Assembly: GCA_963698495.1 (NCBI GenBank) | Contig: CAVORB010000018.1 | Location: forward strand, 37,623 to 101,622 | Length of the DNA: 64,000 nucleotides | From: CAVORB01 sp963698495 | Lineage (GTDB): Bacteria; Pseudomonadota; Gammaproteobacteria; Chromatiales; Chromatiaceae | Reading direction: 5' to 3' | In this document: positions 45,794 to 55,839 of the stretch, piece by piece | Position numbering within the stretch: position 1 is the first letter of the stretch | Layout: each line of letters starts with the position of its first letter | Notes under the pieces: model-generated | Told to the model about the DNA's origin: nothing | The model's database searches: none | The model's input: the letters and a program-made list of their open reading frames with translations, nothing else | Translations under genes and position numbers: made by a program

Positions 45794-46533
45794 CGCGTGG
45801 GCACCGCCGGGTCCGCAAGGTCTGTTTCCCCGGCGATGGCGGGCTCGCCCTCCCATCGACTTCCGTGGCGGCGCGTTGCGCACCAGCGCCCCAGGAGGCG
45901 AATGAATTCTTCTCGCGGGATCTCCCGGGCACCCATGCGCACCAGGTGTGCGGTAAGCACCTGACAGTCGATGAGGCGGAAGTCCCAGGACGAGAGCCGG
46001 TGGCACAGGTGCACCAGAGCGACCTTGGATGCGTCGCTCACCCGGCTGAACATGGACTCGCCGAAGAACACCCGCCCCAAGGCGACCCCGTACAGCCCGC
46101 CCGCGAGGTGCCCCTCGTGCCAGACTTCTATCGAGTGGGCGTGTCCGTGCCGATGCAGCCGCTGGTATGCGGCGATCATCTCGGGAACCAGCCAGGTGCC
46201 TTCGCTGCCGGATCTGGGCTCGGCGCAGGCGCGGATCACGGCGTCGAAGTCGCGGTCGAGGGTGACGCGGAACCGGCCTTGGCGCAGGGTCTTCGCCAGG
46301 CTGCGCGAGACGCGAACCTGCCGCGGGTCGAGCACGGTCCTCGGGTCCGGCGACCACCAGAGGACCGGGTCTCCGGGGCTGAACCAGGGGAAGATGCCGC
46401 GCCGGTAGGCGTTGAGCAGGCGCGGTACGCCGAGATCTCCGCCGACCGCCAGCAGGCCGTTCGGCTCCCGCTCCGCCAGGGCGACGTCCGGGAAGGGTGC
46501 ATCCGGATCATTGGGGTCGAGGAGAAAGATCAC
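45790..46533 (-). CDS. aat: Leucyl/phenylalanyl-tRNA--protein transferase
   Basis: The 247-residue enzyme adds Leu or Phe to proteins with N-terminal Lys or Arg for N-end-rule degradation. It shows NGLLAVGGDLGVPRLLNAYR, GIFPWFSPGDPVLWWSPDPR, VWHEGHLAGGLYGVALGRVF and FGESMFSR, near-identical to the family. The start overlaps the stop of the upstream FemAB-like gene (ATGA), and its stop overlaps bpt. Confidence 0.96.
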   Translation of the reverse strand: MIFLLDPNDPDAPFPDVALAEREPNGLLAVGGDLGVPRLLNAYRRGIFPWFSPGDPVLWWSPDPRTVLDPRQVRVSRSLAKTLRQGRFRVTLDRDFDAVIRACAEPRSGSEGTWLVPEMIAAYQRLHRHGHAHSIEVWHEGHLAGGLYGVALGRVFFGESMFSRVSDASKVALVHLCHRLSSWDFRLIDCQVLTAHLVRMGAREIPREEFIRLLGRWCATRRHGSRWEGEPAIAGETDLADPAVPTR

Positions 46534-47681
46534 GTGTCGCCGCCTTCCGTCTTGAAAGGGCTGCGCCCGCGCATCTCGACCAGATAGTCCTCCATGCTCT
46601 CGCGCTCGAGCCCGAGGAAGCGGCCGATGGCGTCGCGAAAGCGCGGGTCGGCGATGCGGTGGGCGGACCAGGTCGGCGTCGGCAGGAAGCCGCGGCTGAT
46701 CTTGTGCTCTCCCTGCGCCCCGGGCTCGAACCGCTTCAGTCCCTCCCGGATGCAGTACTCCTGGCCCTGATAGTAGCAGGCCTCGAAGTGCAGGCTGTGG
46801 AAGTCCTCGAAGCAGCCCCAGTGCCGACCGTACAGGCTCTTGGTGCCGACCAGGTTGAACGCGGCGGCGACCACGTCGTCCTCATGATAGGCCAGCACCA
46901 GAAGCAGGTTTCCGCCCATGGTGCGGCCGATCTCCCGGAAGAAACCGAGCGACAGGGTCGGGATGCCGCCGCGCTTGTCGAAGGTTCCGCAATAGAGGCG
47001 ATGGAACAGTGCCCACTCGTCCTCGGTGACCTCGCCGCCGGGCAAGAGCCGGAAGCGGATTCCGGCCTCCCTGACCCGTCGGCGCTCGCGTTTGATGTTC
47101 TTGCGCTTGGGCGCCGACAAGGCGCCCAGAAAGTCGTCGAAGCTCCGGTAGCCCCGGTTGTCCCAATGGAACTGGCAGCCCATGCGTCGCATGAGGCCGG
47201 CCGCCTCGAGCCAGTTGGTCTCCTCGTCGGTGGTGAACAACCAGTGCAGGGAAGAGACCCCGAGTCGCCCGGCGACCTCATCCGCGCCGCGGATCAGGGC
47301 CGTGGCATGCTGTCCGCGGCCGGGCCTATCCCCGGTCAGGATGCGAGGCCCGGTGGCCGGGGTGTAGGGGGCGGCAACGACCAGCTTCGGGTAATACTTC
47401 ATCCCGGCCCGGTGATAGGCGTCGGCCCAGGACCAGTCGAAGACGAACTCCCCGTAAGAATTGAACTTGAGATAACAGGGCGCGGCGGCGACCAGGGCGC
47501 CGGTCTCGTCGCGCAGGGCCAGATGATGGGGCAGCCAGCCGAGTTCCTGCCCGACACAGCCGTGGCGCTCCATGGCCGCGAGGAACTCGTGGCGCAAGAA
47601 GGGCGTATCCGGGTCCGCCAGCCGGTTCCACTCCCCGGCGGGGATCTCGTCGATCCGGCTATGGGTGGTCAGGATCGGCAT
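46530..47681 (-). CDS. FemAB/GNAT-like protein (PF04339 family)
   Basis: The 383-residue protein has NPFLRHEFLAAMER-like PFLRHEFLAAMERHGC, YLKFNSYGEFVFDWSWADAY, PATGPRILTGD and HWDNRGYRSFDDFLGALSAP, then KRKNIKRERRRV and an acetyltransferase-like C-terminal half. This is the peptidogalycan/DUF482 family, with a double GNAT fold like FemAB proteins. Its enzyme reaction is unknown. It is widely found beside aat in gammaproteobacteria and overlaps aat by 4 bases here, so it probably shares that operon. Confidence 0.88.
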   Translation of the reverse strand: MPILTTHSRIDEIPAGEWNRLADPDTPFLRHEFLAAMERHGCVGQELGWLPHHLALRDETGALVAAAPCYLKFNSYGEFVFDWSWADAYHRAGMKYYPKLVVAAPYTPATGPRILTGDRPGRGQHATALIRGADEVAGRLGVSSLHWLFTTDEETNWLEAAGLMRRMGCQFHWDNRGYRSFDDFLGALSAPKRKNIKRERRRVREAGIRFRLLPGGEVTEDEWALFHRLYCGTFDKRGGIPTLSLGFFREIGRTMGGNLLLVLAYHEDDVVAAAFNLVGTKSLYGRHWGCFEDFHSLHFEACYYQGQEYCIREGLKRFEPGAQGEHKISRGFLPTPTWSAHRIADPRFRDAIGRFLGLERESMEDYLVEMRGRSPFKTEGGDT

Positions 47682-47822
47682 CGCGGTGGGACTCGGTCAA
47701 GGGCTTAGCCGAAAAGGTGCGGTGACCTCGTGCCGGGTACAAGCCCTCCCGCACCCCGCGCGCCGGTTGGAGCCCGATGACGCCTCGCCTGGTTTCCCGC
47801 GGCGATAGCGCGGGCGGTCTGA

Positions 47823-48776
47823 CTACTCCAGCGCGTCGAGATATTTCTCCGCGTCCAGCGCGGCCATGCAGCCGGTGCCGGCCGAGGTGATGGCCTGACG
47901 GTAGACGTGATCCATGACGTCGCCGGCGGCGAAGACCCCGGGCACGGACGTGGCCGTGGCGTTGCCCTCCGTGCCGCTGTGCACCTTGATATACCCGTTG
48001 GACATCTCGAGCTGGCCCTCGAAGATTTGGGTGTTGGGCTGGTGTCCGATGGCGATGAATACGCCCATGAGCTCGATGTCCTCGGTCGATCCGTCCTCGA
48101 CATTCTTGATCCGAATCCCGGTGACGCCCGTCGGGTCGCCAAGGACCTCGTCCAGCACCCGGTTCCATTCGATCCTGACGTTGCCGTGCTCGGCCTTCTC
48201 GAACAGATGCTGCTGCAGGATCTTTTCCGCCCTGAGGGCGTCGCGCCTGTGGACCAGAATCACCTCCGAGGCGATATTCGAGAGATACAGCGCCTCCTCG
48301 ACCGCCGTGTTGCCGCCGCCGATGACCGCCACCTTCTGGTTCTTGTAGAAGAAGCCGTCGCAGGTGGCGCAAGCCGAGACGCCGCGGCCGCGGAATTCCT
48401 GCTCGGACGGCAGGCCCAGGTATCTGGCGCTCGCCCCGGTGGCGATGATCAGCGCATCGCAGGTATAGACCCCAGAGTCTCCGGTGAGACGCAGGGGCCG
48501 TACGCCGAGCTCCACCTTGCTGATCTGATCGAAGATGATCTCCGTCTCGAAGCGTTCGGCGTGGCGGCGCATACGGTCCATCAAGTCCGGCCCCTGGACC
48601 CCGTCCGGGTCGCCGGGCCAGTTGTCCACGTCGGTCGTCGTCATCAGCTGGCCGCCCTGTTCCAGCCCGGTGATCATGACCGGGTGGAGGTTCGCCCGCG
48701 CGGCATATACCGCGGCGGCGTAACCGGCAGGGCCGGACCCGAGGATGAGCAGACGGCAGTGCTTGGTTTCGCTCAT
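47823..48776 (-). CDS. trxB: Thioredoxin-disulfide reductase
   Basis: ATG 48776 gives 317 residues, the usual length. The FAD fold ILGSGPAGYAAAVYAARANL, the redox CATC in VSACATCDGFF, the NADPH fold VAVIGGGNTAVEEALYLSNI and the C-terminal FAAGDVMDHVYRQAITSAGT all match. The enzyme passes electrons from NADPH to thioredoxin. It is transcribed away from the ald gene, with 163 bases between their starts. Confidence 0.97.
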   Translation of the reverse strand: MSETKHCRLLILGSGPAGYAAAVYAARANLHPVMITGLEQGGQLMTTTDVDNWPGDPDGVQGPDLMDRMRRHAERFETEIIFDQISKVELGVRPLRLTGDSGVYTCDALIIATGASARYLGLPSEQEFRGRGVSACATCDGFFYKNQKVAVIGGGNTAVEEALYLSNIASEVILVHRRDALRAEKILQQHLFEKAEHGNVRIEWNRVLDEVLGDPTGVTGIRIKNVEDGSTEDIELMGVFIAIGHQPNTQIFEGQLEMSNGYIKVHSGTEGNATATSVPGVFAAGDVMDHVYRQAITSAGTGCMAALDAEKYLDALE

Positions 48777-48939
48777 GAGATGGCGCTCCGAAATCGTGTT
48801 CGACGGTCCGAATCCCGGTCCGAGAAGGACGCGTCGAGAGGTTGCCGCGCGGCGCCGTGGAATCGGAACCGCGGCGGATCGGCTAAAGTTCGGAATGGTA
48901 CGGACTGGGCGTGATTTGGTAAAGCAACAGGGGTAAGCA

Positions 48940-49998
48940 ATGCGGATCGGCATTCCACGGGAAATCAAACCTCTGGAGGGCCGCGTGGCCCTGGTGCCGG
49001 AGGCCTGCGGCGACCTCGTCCGACAGGGTCACGAGGTGCTGGTCGAACGCGGCGCCGGAGCGGCGAGCGGCTTCGGCGACGACGCCTACGCGGCGGTCGG
49101 CGCGCGTCTGATCGACGATGCCGCTACGCTGTACGCGCAGGCGCAGCTGGTGGTGAAGGTCAAGGAGCCCTGGGGGCCGGAGGTGGAGCTCCTGCGCGCG
49201 GAGCAGCTTCTGTTCTGCTTTCTGCACCTGGCGGCGAATCCGGATCTCACGGCGCATCTGTGCAACATCGGCCTGACGGCGGTTGCCTTCGAGACCCTGG
49301 TGTCCGACGGCAAGCTCCCGATCCTGGCACCGATGAGCGACATCGCCGGCCGCCTGGCAGTGCAGTTCGGGACCACGTTGCTCTATGCTCCCAACGGCGG
49401 TAAGGGATTGCTGCTCGGCGGACTGCCGGCGGCGGAGCGGGGCCGCGTCGTGGTGCTGGGAGCGGGCAACGCGGGGGCGGCGGCGGTGCGCATGGCCGCC
49501 TCCACCGGGGCCTGGGTCACGGTCTTCGACCGCGATCCCGGGAAGCTCGCGGCGATGCGCCGCGCCGGGCCCAACGTCACCTCCCTTTACCCTTACACCG
49601 ACAGCATCGCCCGCGCGGTTGCATCGGCCGATCTTCTGGTCGGAGCGATACTGCTTCCCGGCGCAAGGGCGCCGCGGCTGATCTCCGAGGCGCAGGTTGC
49701 GGCCATGGAGCCGGGGAGCGTGATCGTCGACATTTCTGTTGACCAGGGGGGCTGCATCGAGACCACGCGTCCGACCACCTACGATGACCCCACCTACAGG
49801 GTTCACGACATCGTCCACTTCGGTGTCACCAACATGCCGGGTGCCGTTCCACGAAGCGCTTCAGGCGCCCTCTGTGCGAGCCTGTACCCCTGGGTCGCGC
49901 GCATGGCCAGGCCGGCATGGCGCGATGACCCGGTGCTCGCGGCGGCGATCAACGTATCGGGCGGCGACGTCGTCCATCCGGCGCTCAAGCAAGGCTAG
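48940..49998 (+). CDS. ald: Alanine dehydrogenase
   Basis: The 352-residue NAD-dependent enzyme converts L-alanine to pyruvate and ammonia, reversibly. IGIPREIKPLEGRVALVPEA and AAGSGF-like GASGFGDDAY are near the N-terminus. KVKEPWGPE, FLHLAANPDLT, MSDIAGRLAVQFG and the NAD fold VVVLGAGNAGAAAVRMAAST follow. VIVDISVDQGGCIETTRPTT and HFGVTNMPGAVPRSAS are typical of Ald. It stands between trxB and ftsK. Confidence 0.93.
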   Translation: MRIGIPREIKPLEGRVALVPEACGDLVRQGHEVLVERGAGAASGFGDDAYAAVGARLIDDAATLYAQAQLVVKVKEPWGPEVELLRAEQLLFCFLHLAANPDLTAHLCNIGLTAVAFETLVSDGKLPILAPMSDIAGRLAVQFGTTLLYAPNGGKGLLLGGLPAAERGRVVVLGAGNAGAAAVRMAASTGAWVTVFDRDPGKLAAMRRAGPNVTSLYPYTDSIARAVASADLLVGAILLPGARAPRLISEAQVAAMEPGSVIVDISVDQGGCIETTRPTTYDDPTYRVHDIVHFGVTNMPGAVPRSASGALCASLYPWVARMARPAWRDDPVLAAAINVSGGDVVHPALKQG

Positions 49999-50016
49999 TC
50001 GACTCGAACCGCGAAA

Positions 50017-50047
50017 TTGCACGAAGAAGCCGCGGTAAGGTTATAAT
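50017..50047 (+). promoter_or_regulatory. Candidate ftsK promoter
   Basis: A perfect TATAAT at 50042-50047 lies 97 bases before the ftsK start. The nearest -35-like hexamer is TTGCAC at 50017-50022, with a long 19-base spacer. Confidence 0.5.
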
Positions 50048-50143
50048 CTGTCAACACTCAGAGTGCGGCTGGCGCCGTGCGGGCAAGGGCCACGCGGGCG
50101 CTGGTTTCCGGTTCCGGCGGAGTGACGGCGAGAGGGGGAGTTC

Positions 50144-52516
50144 GTGGCACAGGCGACAAGGCTCGATCAGGCGACCTTCGGCGATTACGTGCAACGCGTC
50201 GTGCGCGAGGGGGCGATGTGGGCGCTGATGTGCATGGCGCTCTATCTGGTGATCTCGCTGGCGAGCTACACGCCGCAGGACCCGGGCTGGTCCCACGTCG
50301 GCCACGGCGACGAGGTGTTCAACGCCGGCGGTCGCGCCGGGGCCTGGTTCTCGGACGTCGCGCTCTACCTGTTCGGCCTGTTTTCGTACCTCATCCCGGT
50401 GATGGTGGGCTGGAGCGCCTATCTGGTCTTCAAGCGACACGAGCCGGAGCCCGAGACCAGGCTTCAGAAGCTAGCCCTGCGCTGGCTCGGCTTTTTCATC
50501 ACCCTTGCGGCGGGCTGTGCGCTGGCGAGCATCCATCTGCCTCAGTTCAGCGGCCACTTGCCGAACGGAATCGGAGGCGGCCTGGGTCAGCTGATCGGGG
50601 GGCAGATGACCGGCGCCTTCAGCGCCACCGGCGCCAGCCTGTTCCTGTTCGGGCTCTTTCTGGCGGGTTTCACGCTCTTCTCGGGGCTTTCGTGGCTGGC
50701 CATCATCGATCTCCTGGGGGCCGGCGCGCTCACGCTGCTTCGCTGGACCGGGGCTGGGATGGCCGCGCTCCTCGGGCGCTCGCGCCGCGGAGCAGAAGCA
50801 GTAGCGGACATGGATGACGACACCGATCAGCAGGCAGCGCTGGTTCATGTGCCGTTCACGGCCGAAGACAACGTGGGGACCGAGCCCCCGGCGCCGCCAA
50901 GGGCGGCCCGTCTCGCGGCCCGGCCGAAGCCTGTGGCCCGCAAGTCGGTGAAGAAGTCGGCCGCGGAAGAAACCCAGCTGCCACTGCGGCCGCTGCTGGC
51001 GGAGGGCGAGCACCCACCGCTGGAGCTGCTCGACGCCCCGCGTAAGAGCGGCAAGGGCTATACGAAGGAGATGCTCGACGAGCTCTCCCGCCAGGCCGAG
51101 ATCAAGCTGGCGGACTTCGGCGTGGCGGTCGAGGTGGTGGCGGTTCATCCCGGGCCGGTCGTGACCCTGCTCGAGCTTCAGCTCGCGCCGGGCACCAAGG
51201 TCAGCAAGATCACCGGCCTTGCCAAGGACATCGCCCGCGCCCTCTCTACCATCAGCGTGCGTGTGGTGGAGGTGATCCCCGGTAAGTCCGTCATCGGCCT
51301 GGAGATCCCCAACGAGCAACGGGAGACCGTCTTCCTGAGCGAGGTCCTGGGCGCCCACTGCTACCAGGACGCCAAGTCGCCCCTGACCCTGGCTCTTGGC
51401 ACCAATATCTCGGGCCAGCCCGTGGTCGCGGACCTCGCGCGCATGCCGCATGCCCTGATCGCCGGCACGACCGGCTCGGGCAAGTCCGTCGCCATCAACG
51501 CCATGATCCTGAGCCTGTTGTTCAAGGCGAGTCCCAGGGACGTGCGATTGATCATGGTCGATCCGAAGATGCTGGAGCTCTCGGTCTACGAGGGAATTCC
51601 GCACCTGCTCACGCCGGTGGTCACCGACATGAAGGAGGCGGCGAACGCGCTTCGCTGGTGCGTCGCCGAGATGGAGCGCCGCTACCGGCTGATGGCGCAG
51701 CTGGGCGTGCGCAACATCGGCGGCTACAACCGCAAGGTTGCCGAGGCCGAGGCCGCCGGCGAGCCGATCCCCGACCCCATGTTCGTCACCGAGCACGGCG
51801 GGCGGGAGGAGGACGGCGTCGACGGCGAGGCGCCGCATCTCGCGCACCTGCCGTACATCGTGGTCATCATCGACGAGCTGGCGGACATGATGATGGTGGT
51901 GGGCAAGAAGGTGGAAGAGCTCATCGCCCGTCTGGCGCAGAAGGCGCGCGCCTCCGGTATCCACCTGCTGCTGGCCACGCAGCGCCCCTCGGTGGACGTG
52001 CTCACCGGTCTGATCAAGGCCAATATTCCGACCCGCATGGCATTTCAGGTCTCCGCCCGGGTGGATTCGCGCACCATCCTCGACCAGCAGGGCGCCGAGC
52101 ACCTGCTCGGGTACGGCGACATGCTCTACCTCCCGCCGGGCACCAGCTTCCCGCAGCGGGTGCACGGCGCCTTCGTGGACGACCACGAGGTGCACGGGGT
52201 GGTCGAGTTCCTCAAGCAGACGGGGGTGCCGGACTACATCGACAGCATCCTGCAGGACGCCGGGGAGGGCATCCCAGGACTCGACCCGGAACCCCGCGGC
52301 GGCGACACCGAGGATCAGGATCCCCTGTTCGACGAGGCGCTGCGCATCGTCACCGAGACGCGCCGCGCCTCGATCTCCGGGGTGCAGCGACGGCTCAAGA
52401 TCGGCTACAACCGGGCCGCGCGCATGATCGAAGAGATGGAGCGCATCGGCGTGGTTGGCCCCGCAGAGACGAACGGCAACCGCGAGGTGCTGGCCCCGCC
52501 GCCTCCCGAGGACTGA
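50144..52516 (+). CDS. ftsK: DNA translocase FtsK
   Basis: GTG 50144 follows GAGGGGGA and gives 790 residues. Four to five N-terminal transmembrane helices (residues ~20-215) are followed by a short Lys/Pro-rich linker. The motor domain carries Walker A AGTTGSGKSVAINAMILSLL and Walker B IVVIIDELADMMMVVGKKVE, then LATQRPSVDVLTGLIKANIP. The C-terminal winged-helix gamma domain (RRASISGVQRRLKIGYNRAA) reads KOPS/FOPS sites. FtsK moves chromosome ends to the XerCD site during division. The linker is short compared with E. coli FtsK. It is followed by lolA and rarA, the common order. Confidence 0.97.
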   Translation: MAQATRLDQATFGDYVQRVVREGAMWALMCMALYLVISLASYTPQDPGWSHVGHGDEVFNAGGRAGAWFSDVALYLFGLFSYLIPVMVGWSAYLVFKRHEPEPETRLQKLALRWLGFFITLAAGCALASIHLPQFSGHLPNGIGGGLGQLIGGQMTGAFSATGASLFLFGLFLAGFTLFSGLSWLAIIDLLGAGALTLLRWTGAGMAALLGRSRRGAEAVADMDDDTDQQAALVHVPFTAEDNVGTEPPAPPRAARLAARPKPVARKSVKKSAAEETQLPLRPLLAEGEHPPLELLDAPRKSGKGYTKEMLDELSRQAEIKLADFGVAVEVVAVHPGPVVTLLELQLAPGTKVSKITGLAKDIARALSTISVRVVEVIPGKSVIGLEIPNEQRETVFLSEVLGAHCYQDAKSPLTLALGTNISGQPVVADLARMPHALIAGTTGSGKSVAINAMILSLLFKASPRDVRLIMVDPKMLELSVYEGIPHLLTPVVTDMKEAANALRWCVAEMERRYRLMAQLGVRNIGGYNRKVAEAEAAGEPIPDPMFVTEHGGREEDGVDGEAPHLAHLPYIVVIIDELADMMMVVGKKVEELIARLAQKARASGIHLLLATQRPSVDVLTGLIKANIPTRMAFQVSARVDSRTILDQQGAEHLLGYGDMLYLPPGTSFPQRVHGAFVDDHEVHGVVEFLKQTGVPDYIDSILQDAGEGIPGLDPEPRGGDTEDQDPLFDEALRIVTETRRASISGVQRRLKIGYNRAARMIEEMERIGVVGPAETNGNREVLAPPPPED

Positions 52517-52714
52517 TCCCCGAAAGCGCGTTACACTAGGAAGAGGCTGATGTGGGCCGTCCCGGCCAAGATCAGCACGTCACATCCATGCGCCGCGGGA
52601 TGCGCTGAATCGATCAGCGCCTCTATCGGGCTATACCCACACCGGATCCCCAGCCACAAACCTATGACAAGATGTTTCCACCCGCCCGGCGCGTCGGCGA
52701 CTCGCCGGGGCTGG

Positions 52715-53333
52715 ATGCCCCAGCTGTGCACTCGCCCTGCTCGGACTGACCCTCGTCGCCTCGGTCAATGCCAGCGCCGGCGGAGCCGATCTGCTGAAGG
52801 ACTATCTCAGCGGGCTGCGTACCCTGAGCGCAAAGTTCGAGCAGATCACCTTGAGCGCGGACGGCGGGCGCATGATGGAGTCCACCGGCACCTTTTATCT
52901 CAAGCGTCCCGGGAAGTTCCGCTGGGAGTACAGCGCGCCCGACGCGCAGGTGATCGTGGCGGACGGGGACCGGGTTTGGCTGCACGACCTGGAGCTGGAT
53001 CAGGTCTCCCACAAGGGGCAGGATTCGGCCCTGAGCGGCACCCCGGCCCAGCTGCTGGCGAACGAGGAGCCGATCGAGCGGCATTTCGAGGTCGCGCCCT
53101 GGGACGCGGGCGACGAGCGTCAATGGGTCGAGCTCACACCCAGGGCGAACGACACCCAAGTGGTGAAGATCCGCATCGGCTTCATCGGCGATCGGCTGGA
53201 CACCCTGCTCATGGAGGACAGCTTCGGCCAGCTCACCCGCTTCAGCTTCACCGACACCAAGCGCAATCCCAGCCTGAATGACAGCCTGTTCCGCCTGCCG
53301 CGATCGGCCACGAGCGATTTCATCGAGTTCTAA
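52715..53333 (+). CDS. lolA: Outer-membrane lipoprotein carrier LolA, start-proximal one-base insertion
   Basis: The coding frame for mature LolA (DLLKDYLSGLRTLSAKFEQI, FYLKRPGKFRWEYSAP, QVIVADGDRVWLHD, RFSFTDTKRNPSLND, ending SDFIEF) runs to 53333. It has no in-frame ATG or GTG back to a stop at 52665; only a TTG at 52851, inside the mature domain, is available. Removing one C from CCCC at 52718-52721 joins ATG 52715 to a typical signal peptide (MPSCALALLGLTLVASVNAS) and gives ~205 residues. LolA carries lipoproteins across the periplasm and is essential in E. coli, so an assembly error is more likely than a lost gene. Confidence 0.88.
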
Positions 53334-53471
53334 GGACGCCGCCCTCGGCGTGGCCCCCATGGCCGGTGCGTGCCGCGGCGTTCGGTGCCGCGACCGAGTT
53401 AGCGCACCGGCACACAGCCACGCCGTGAGATCGCGATGGGTCCCGCGCGACGGGCGTATTCGCCCCCTGCC

Positions 53472-54812
53472 GTGAGCGCGGCCCCCCAGACGCCGGGTAG
53501 ACCCCTCGCGGAGCGCATGCGCCCGCGCACCCTGGATGAATTCGTCGGCCAGCAACACCTGCTCGCGCCGGGCAAGCCGCTGCGCCGCGCCATCGAGGCG
53601 GACCGCCCGCACTCCATGATCTTCTGGGGGCCGCCCGGCACCGGAAAGACCACCTTGGCACGGCTCCTGGCCGGCTGCCGCAACGCCCACTTCATGCGCT
53701 TGTCGGCGGTGCTGTCTGGGGTCAAGGACATTCGCGAAGCGGTCGCGCGGGCGAAGCAGGTGCGCGAGGTCGAAGGCCTCGGCAGCATCCTGTTCATCGA
53801 CGAGGTCCACCGCTTCAACAAGGCCCAGCAGGATGCCTTTCTCCCGCACGTGGAGGAGGGCACCCTGGTCTTCATCGGCGCCACGACGGAGAACCCCTCG
53901 TTCGAGCTCAACAATGCCCTCTTGTCGCGCGCCCGGGTTTACGTGCTCAAGGTGCTTCCCGTCGCCGACCTCGAGCGCATCATCGATCAGGCACTCGCGG
54001 ACACCGAGCGCGGTCTCGGTGGCTATGGTCTCAGGATAGACGCCGACCAGCGCCGACGGATCGCCGAGGCGGCGGATGGTGATGCCCGGCGCGCGTTGAA
54101 TCTGCTCGAGCTTGCGGCCGACCTGACCGAAGGGGTGGAGATCGGGGATGATGTGGTGGCGGAGGTGATCGCCGGCCACCTGCGCCGGTTCGACAAGGGT
54201 GGCGACATCTTCTACGACCAGATCTCGGCGCTGCACAAGTCGGTGCGCGGGTCATCGCCCGACGCGGCGCTTTACTGGCTGGCGCGTATGATCGACGGCG
54301 GTTGCGATGCCCTCTACATCGCCCGCCGGGTGGTGCGCATGGCGAGCGAGGACATCGGCAACGCCGACCCGCGCGCCCTGCAGCTGGCGTTGGACGCCTG
54401 GGACGTGCAGGAAAGGCTGGGCAGCCCGGAGGGCGAGCTGGCGATCGCCCAGGCGGTGGTCTACCTCGCCTGCGCGGCCAAGAGCAACGCGGTCTACGCC
54501 GCATGGAACGCCGCTCTGGAGGGCGCGCGCGGCTCGGGCTCCCTGGAGGTCCCAGTGCACCTGCGCAACGCCCCGACGCGGCTCATGAAGGAGCTCGGAC
54601 ACGGCAAGCGTTACCGCTATGCGCACGACGAGCCCGAGGCCTACGCCGCGGGCGAGAGCTACCTCCCCGAGGGCCTGGGGACCCCGCGTTACTACCGGCC
54701 GGTGGATCGGGGTCTGGAGATCCGCATCCGCGAGAAGCTCGCTCATCTCCAGGACCTGGACCGGGCGGCGGGCGGGACAGCCAAGCCGGAGAAGGACCAA
54801 GGCGGGAGCTGA
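53472..54812 (+). CDS. rarA: Replication-associated recombination protein RarA (MgsA)
   Basis: GTG 53472 gives 446 residues. Motifs include MRPRTLDEFVGQQHLLAPGK, the Walker A WGPPGTGKTTLARLLAG, sensor region FIDEVHRFNKAQQDAFLPHV, GATTENPSFELNNALLSRAR and the C-terminal tetramer domain (LGHGKRYRYAHDEPEAYAAG, YLPEGLGTPRYYRP). RarA is an AAA+ ATPase acting at stalled replication forks with SSB. Its place after ftsK-lolA is common in gammaproteobacteria. Confidence 0.95.
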   Translation: MSAAPQTPGRPLAERMRPRTLDEFVGQQHLLAPGKPLRRAIEADRPHSMIFWGPPGTGKTTLARLLAGCRNAHFMRLSAVLSGVKDIREAVARAKQVREVEGLGSILFIDEVHRFNKAQQDAFLPHVEEGTLVFIGATTENPSFELNNALLSRARVYVLKVLPVADLERIIDQALADTERGLGGYGLRIDADQRRRIAEAADGDARRALNLLELAADLTEGVEIGDDVVAEVIAGHLRRFDKGGDIFYDQISALHKSVRGSSPDAALYWLARMIDGGCDALYIARRVVRMASEDIGNADPRALQLALDAWDVQERLGSPEGELAIAQAVVYLACAAKSNAVYAAWNAALEGARGSGSLEVPVHLRNAPTRLMKELGHGKRYRYAHDEPEAYAAGESYLPEGLGTPRYYRPVDRGLEIRIREKLAHLQDLDRAAGGTAKPEKDQGGS

Positions 54813-54832
54813 AGCCGCCGCCCGCCCTGCGA

Positions 54833-55686
54833 TCAGCGACTGCCTCTGCCGGATATCCGCAGCAACAGCCGGTCCAGGCCGCGGGTGGAGAGGACGCGCC
54901 GCAGGTTGCCCAGCAGATAGGTCGGGAAGGTCACATAGTAGCGGGGCCGCGGGCGCGGGCTCTCCAGGGCGTGGATCAGCTTGCGCAGCACCGCCTCCGG
55001 GGGGAGGGTGAAGGGCGCGGCCGGTCCCGCCTTGAGCAGGCGTTTCTCCATGGCGCGGTAGGTCTGGCGGTGGACGCTGTGCTCGGCGTCGATGTGCGCC
55101 GGAATTTCTCATGTCCGTTGGCGCGGAAACGGCTTGCGATCGGGCCTGGCTCGATCAGCGAAACGGCGATGCCGCTGCCCGCGAGCTCCAGCCGCAGGGT
55201 GTCCGTCAGCCCCTCGAGCGCAAACTTGCTGGCCACGTAGGCGCCGCGGTAGGGCAGGGTAACCAGGCCGAGCACCGAGCTGTTCTGGACGATGCGGCCC
55301 TCGCCGTGCCGGCGCATCGCCGGAATGACCCGGCAGGTCAGCTCATGCCAGCCGAGCAGGTTGGTCTCCAGCTGCGCGCGCAGGACCTCGCGCGAGAGGT
55401 CCTCCACCGCGCCGGGCTGGCCGTAGGCGCCGTTGTTGAACAGGGCGTAGAGGCGGCCTCCGGTGCGCCGCAACACCTCGTCCGTCGCGCGGGCGATGCT
55501 GTCGCTGTCGTCCAGATCGAGCCGCAGCGCCTCCAGACCTTCGGCGATCAGGCGTTTGACGTCCGCCTCGCGGCGCGCCGACGCGAACACCCGGTAACCG
55601 CGATCCGCCAGCCCGCGCGCGCAGGCATGACCGATACCCGACGAACAGCCGGTGATCAGAACGGAGCGATGATGCCTGTCGGTCAT
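54833..55686 (-). CDS. Short-chain dehydrogenase/reductase, frameshifted
   Basis: From ATG 55686 the protein has the SDR NAD(P) motif TGCSSGIGHACARGLADRGY, NNGAYGQPGAVEDLSREVL, catalytic Ser in NSSVLGL and YVASK (PYRGAYVASKFALEGLTDTL). After IASRFRANGHEKF the frame is lost near 55098. Adding one base gives AHIDAEHSVHRQTYRAMEKR and the C-terminus LLRISGRGSR ending at 54833 (~284 residues). This type is common near rarA and probably acts on a lipid or steroid-like compound, with unknown substrate. The missing base is in a GG run. Confidence 0.85.
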
Positions 55687-55839
55687 GGTCGGTCTCCCTG
55701 GGCGCCGGCGCGCCCGATACCCTGGCGGCGTTCGCTCCACGGAACCGGCCGTGCGCCTTCGCCAACGGGGATGTTGAAAATCGGTCCGGAAACCCTATCC
55801 TCTCTCCGTTTTTCCAGTGATGACTGGCGAGGAAACGAG

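Noticed and set aside
53120..53323. Small minus-strand ORFs around lolA
   Set aside because: They lie opposite the well-conserved LolA coding frame.
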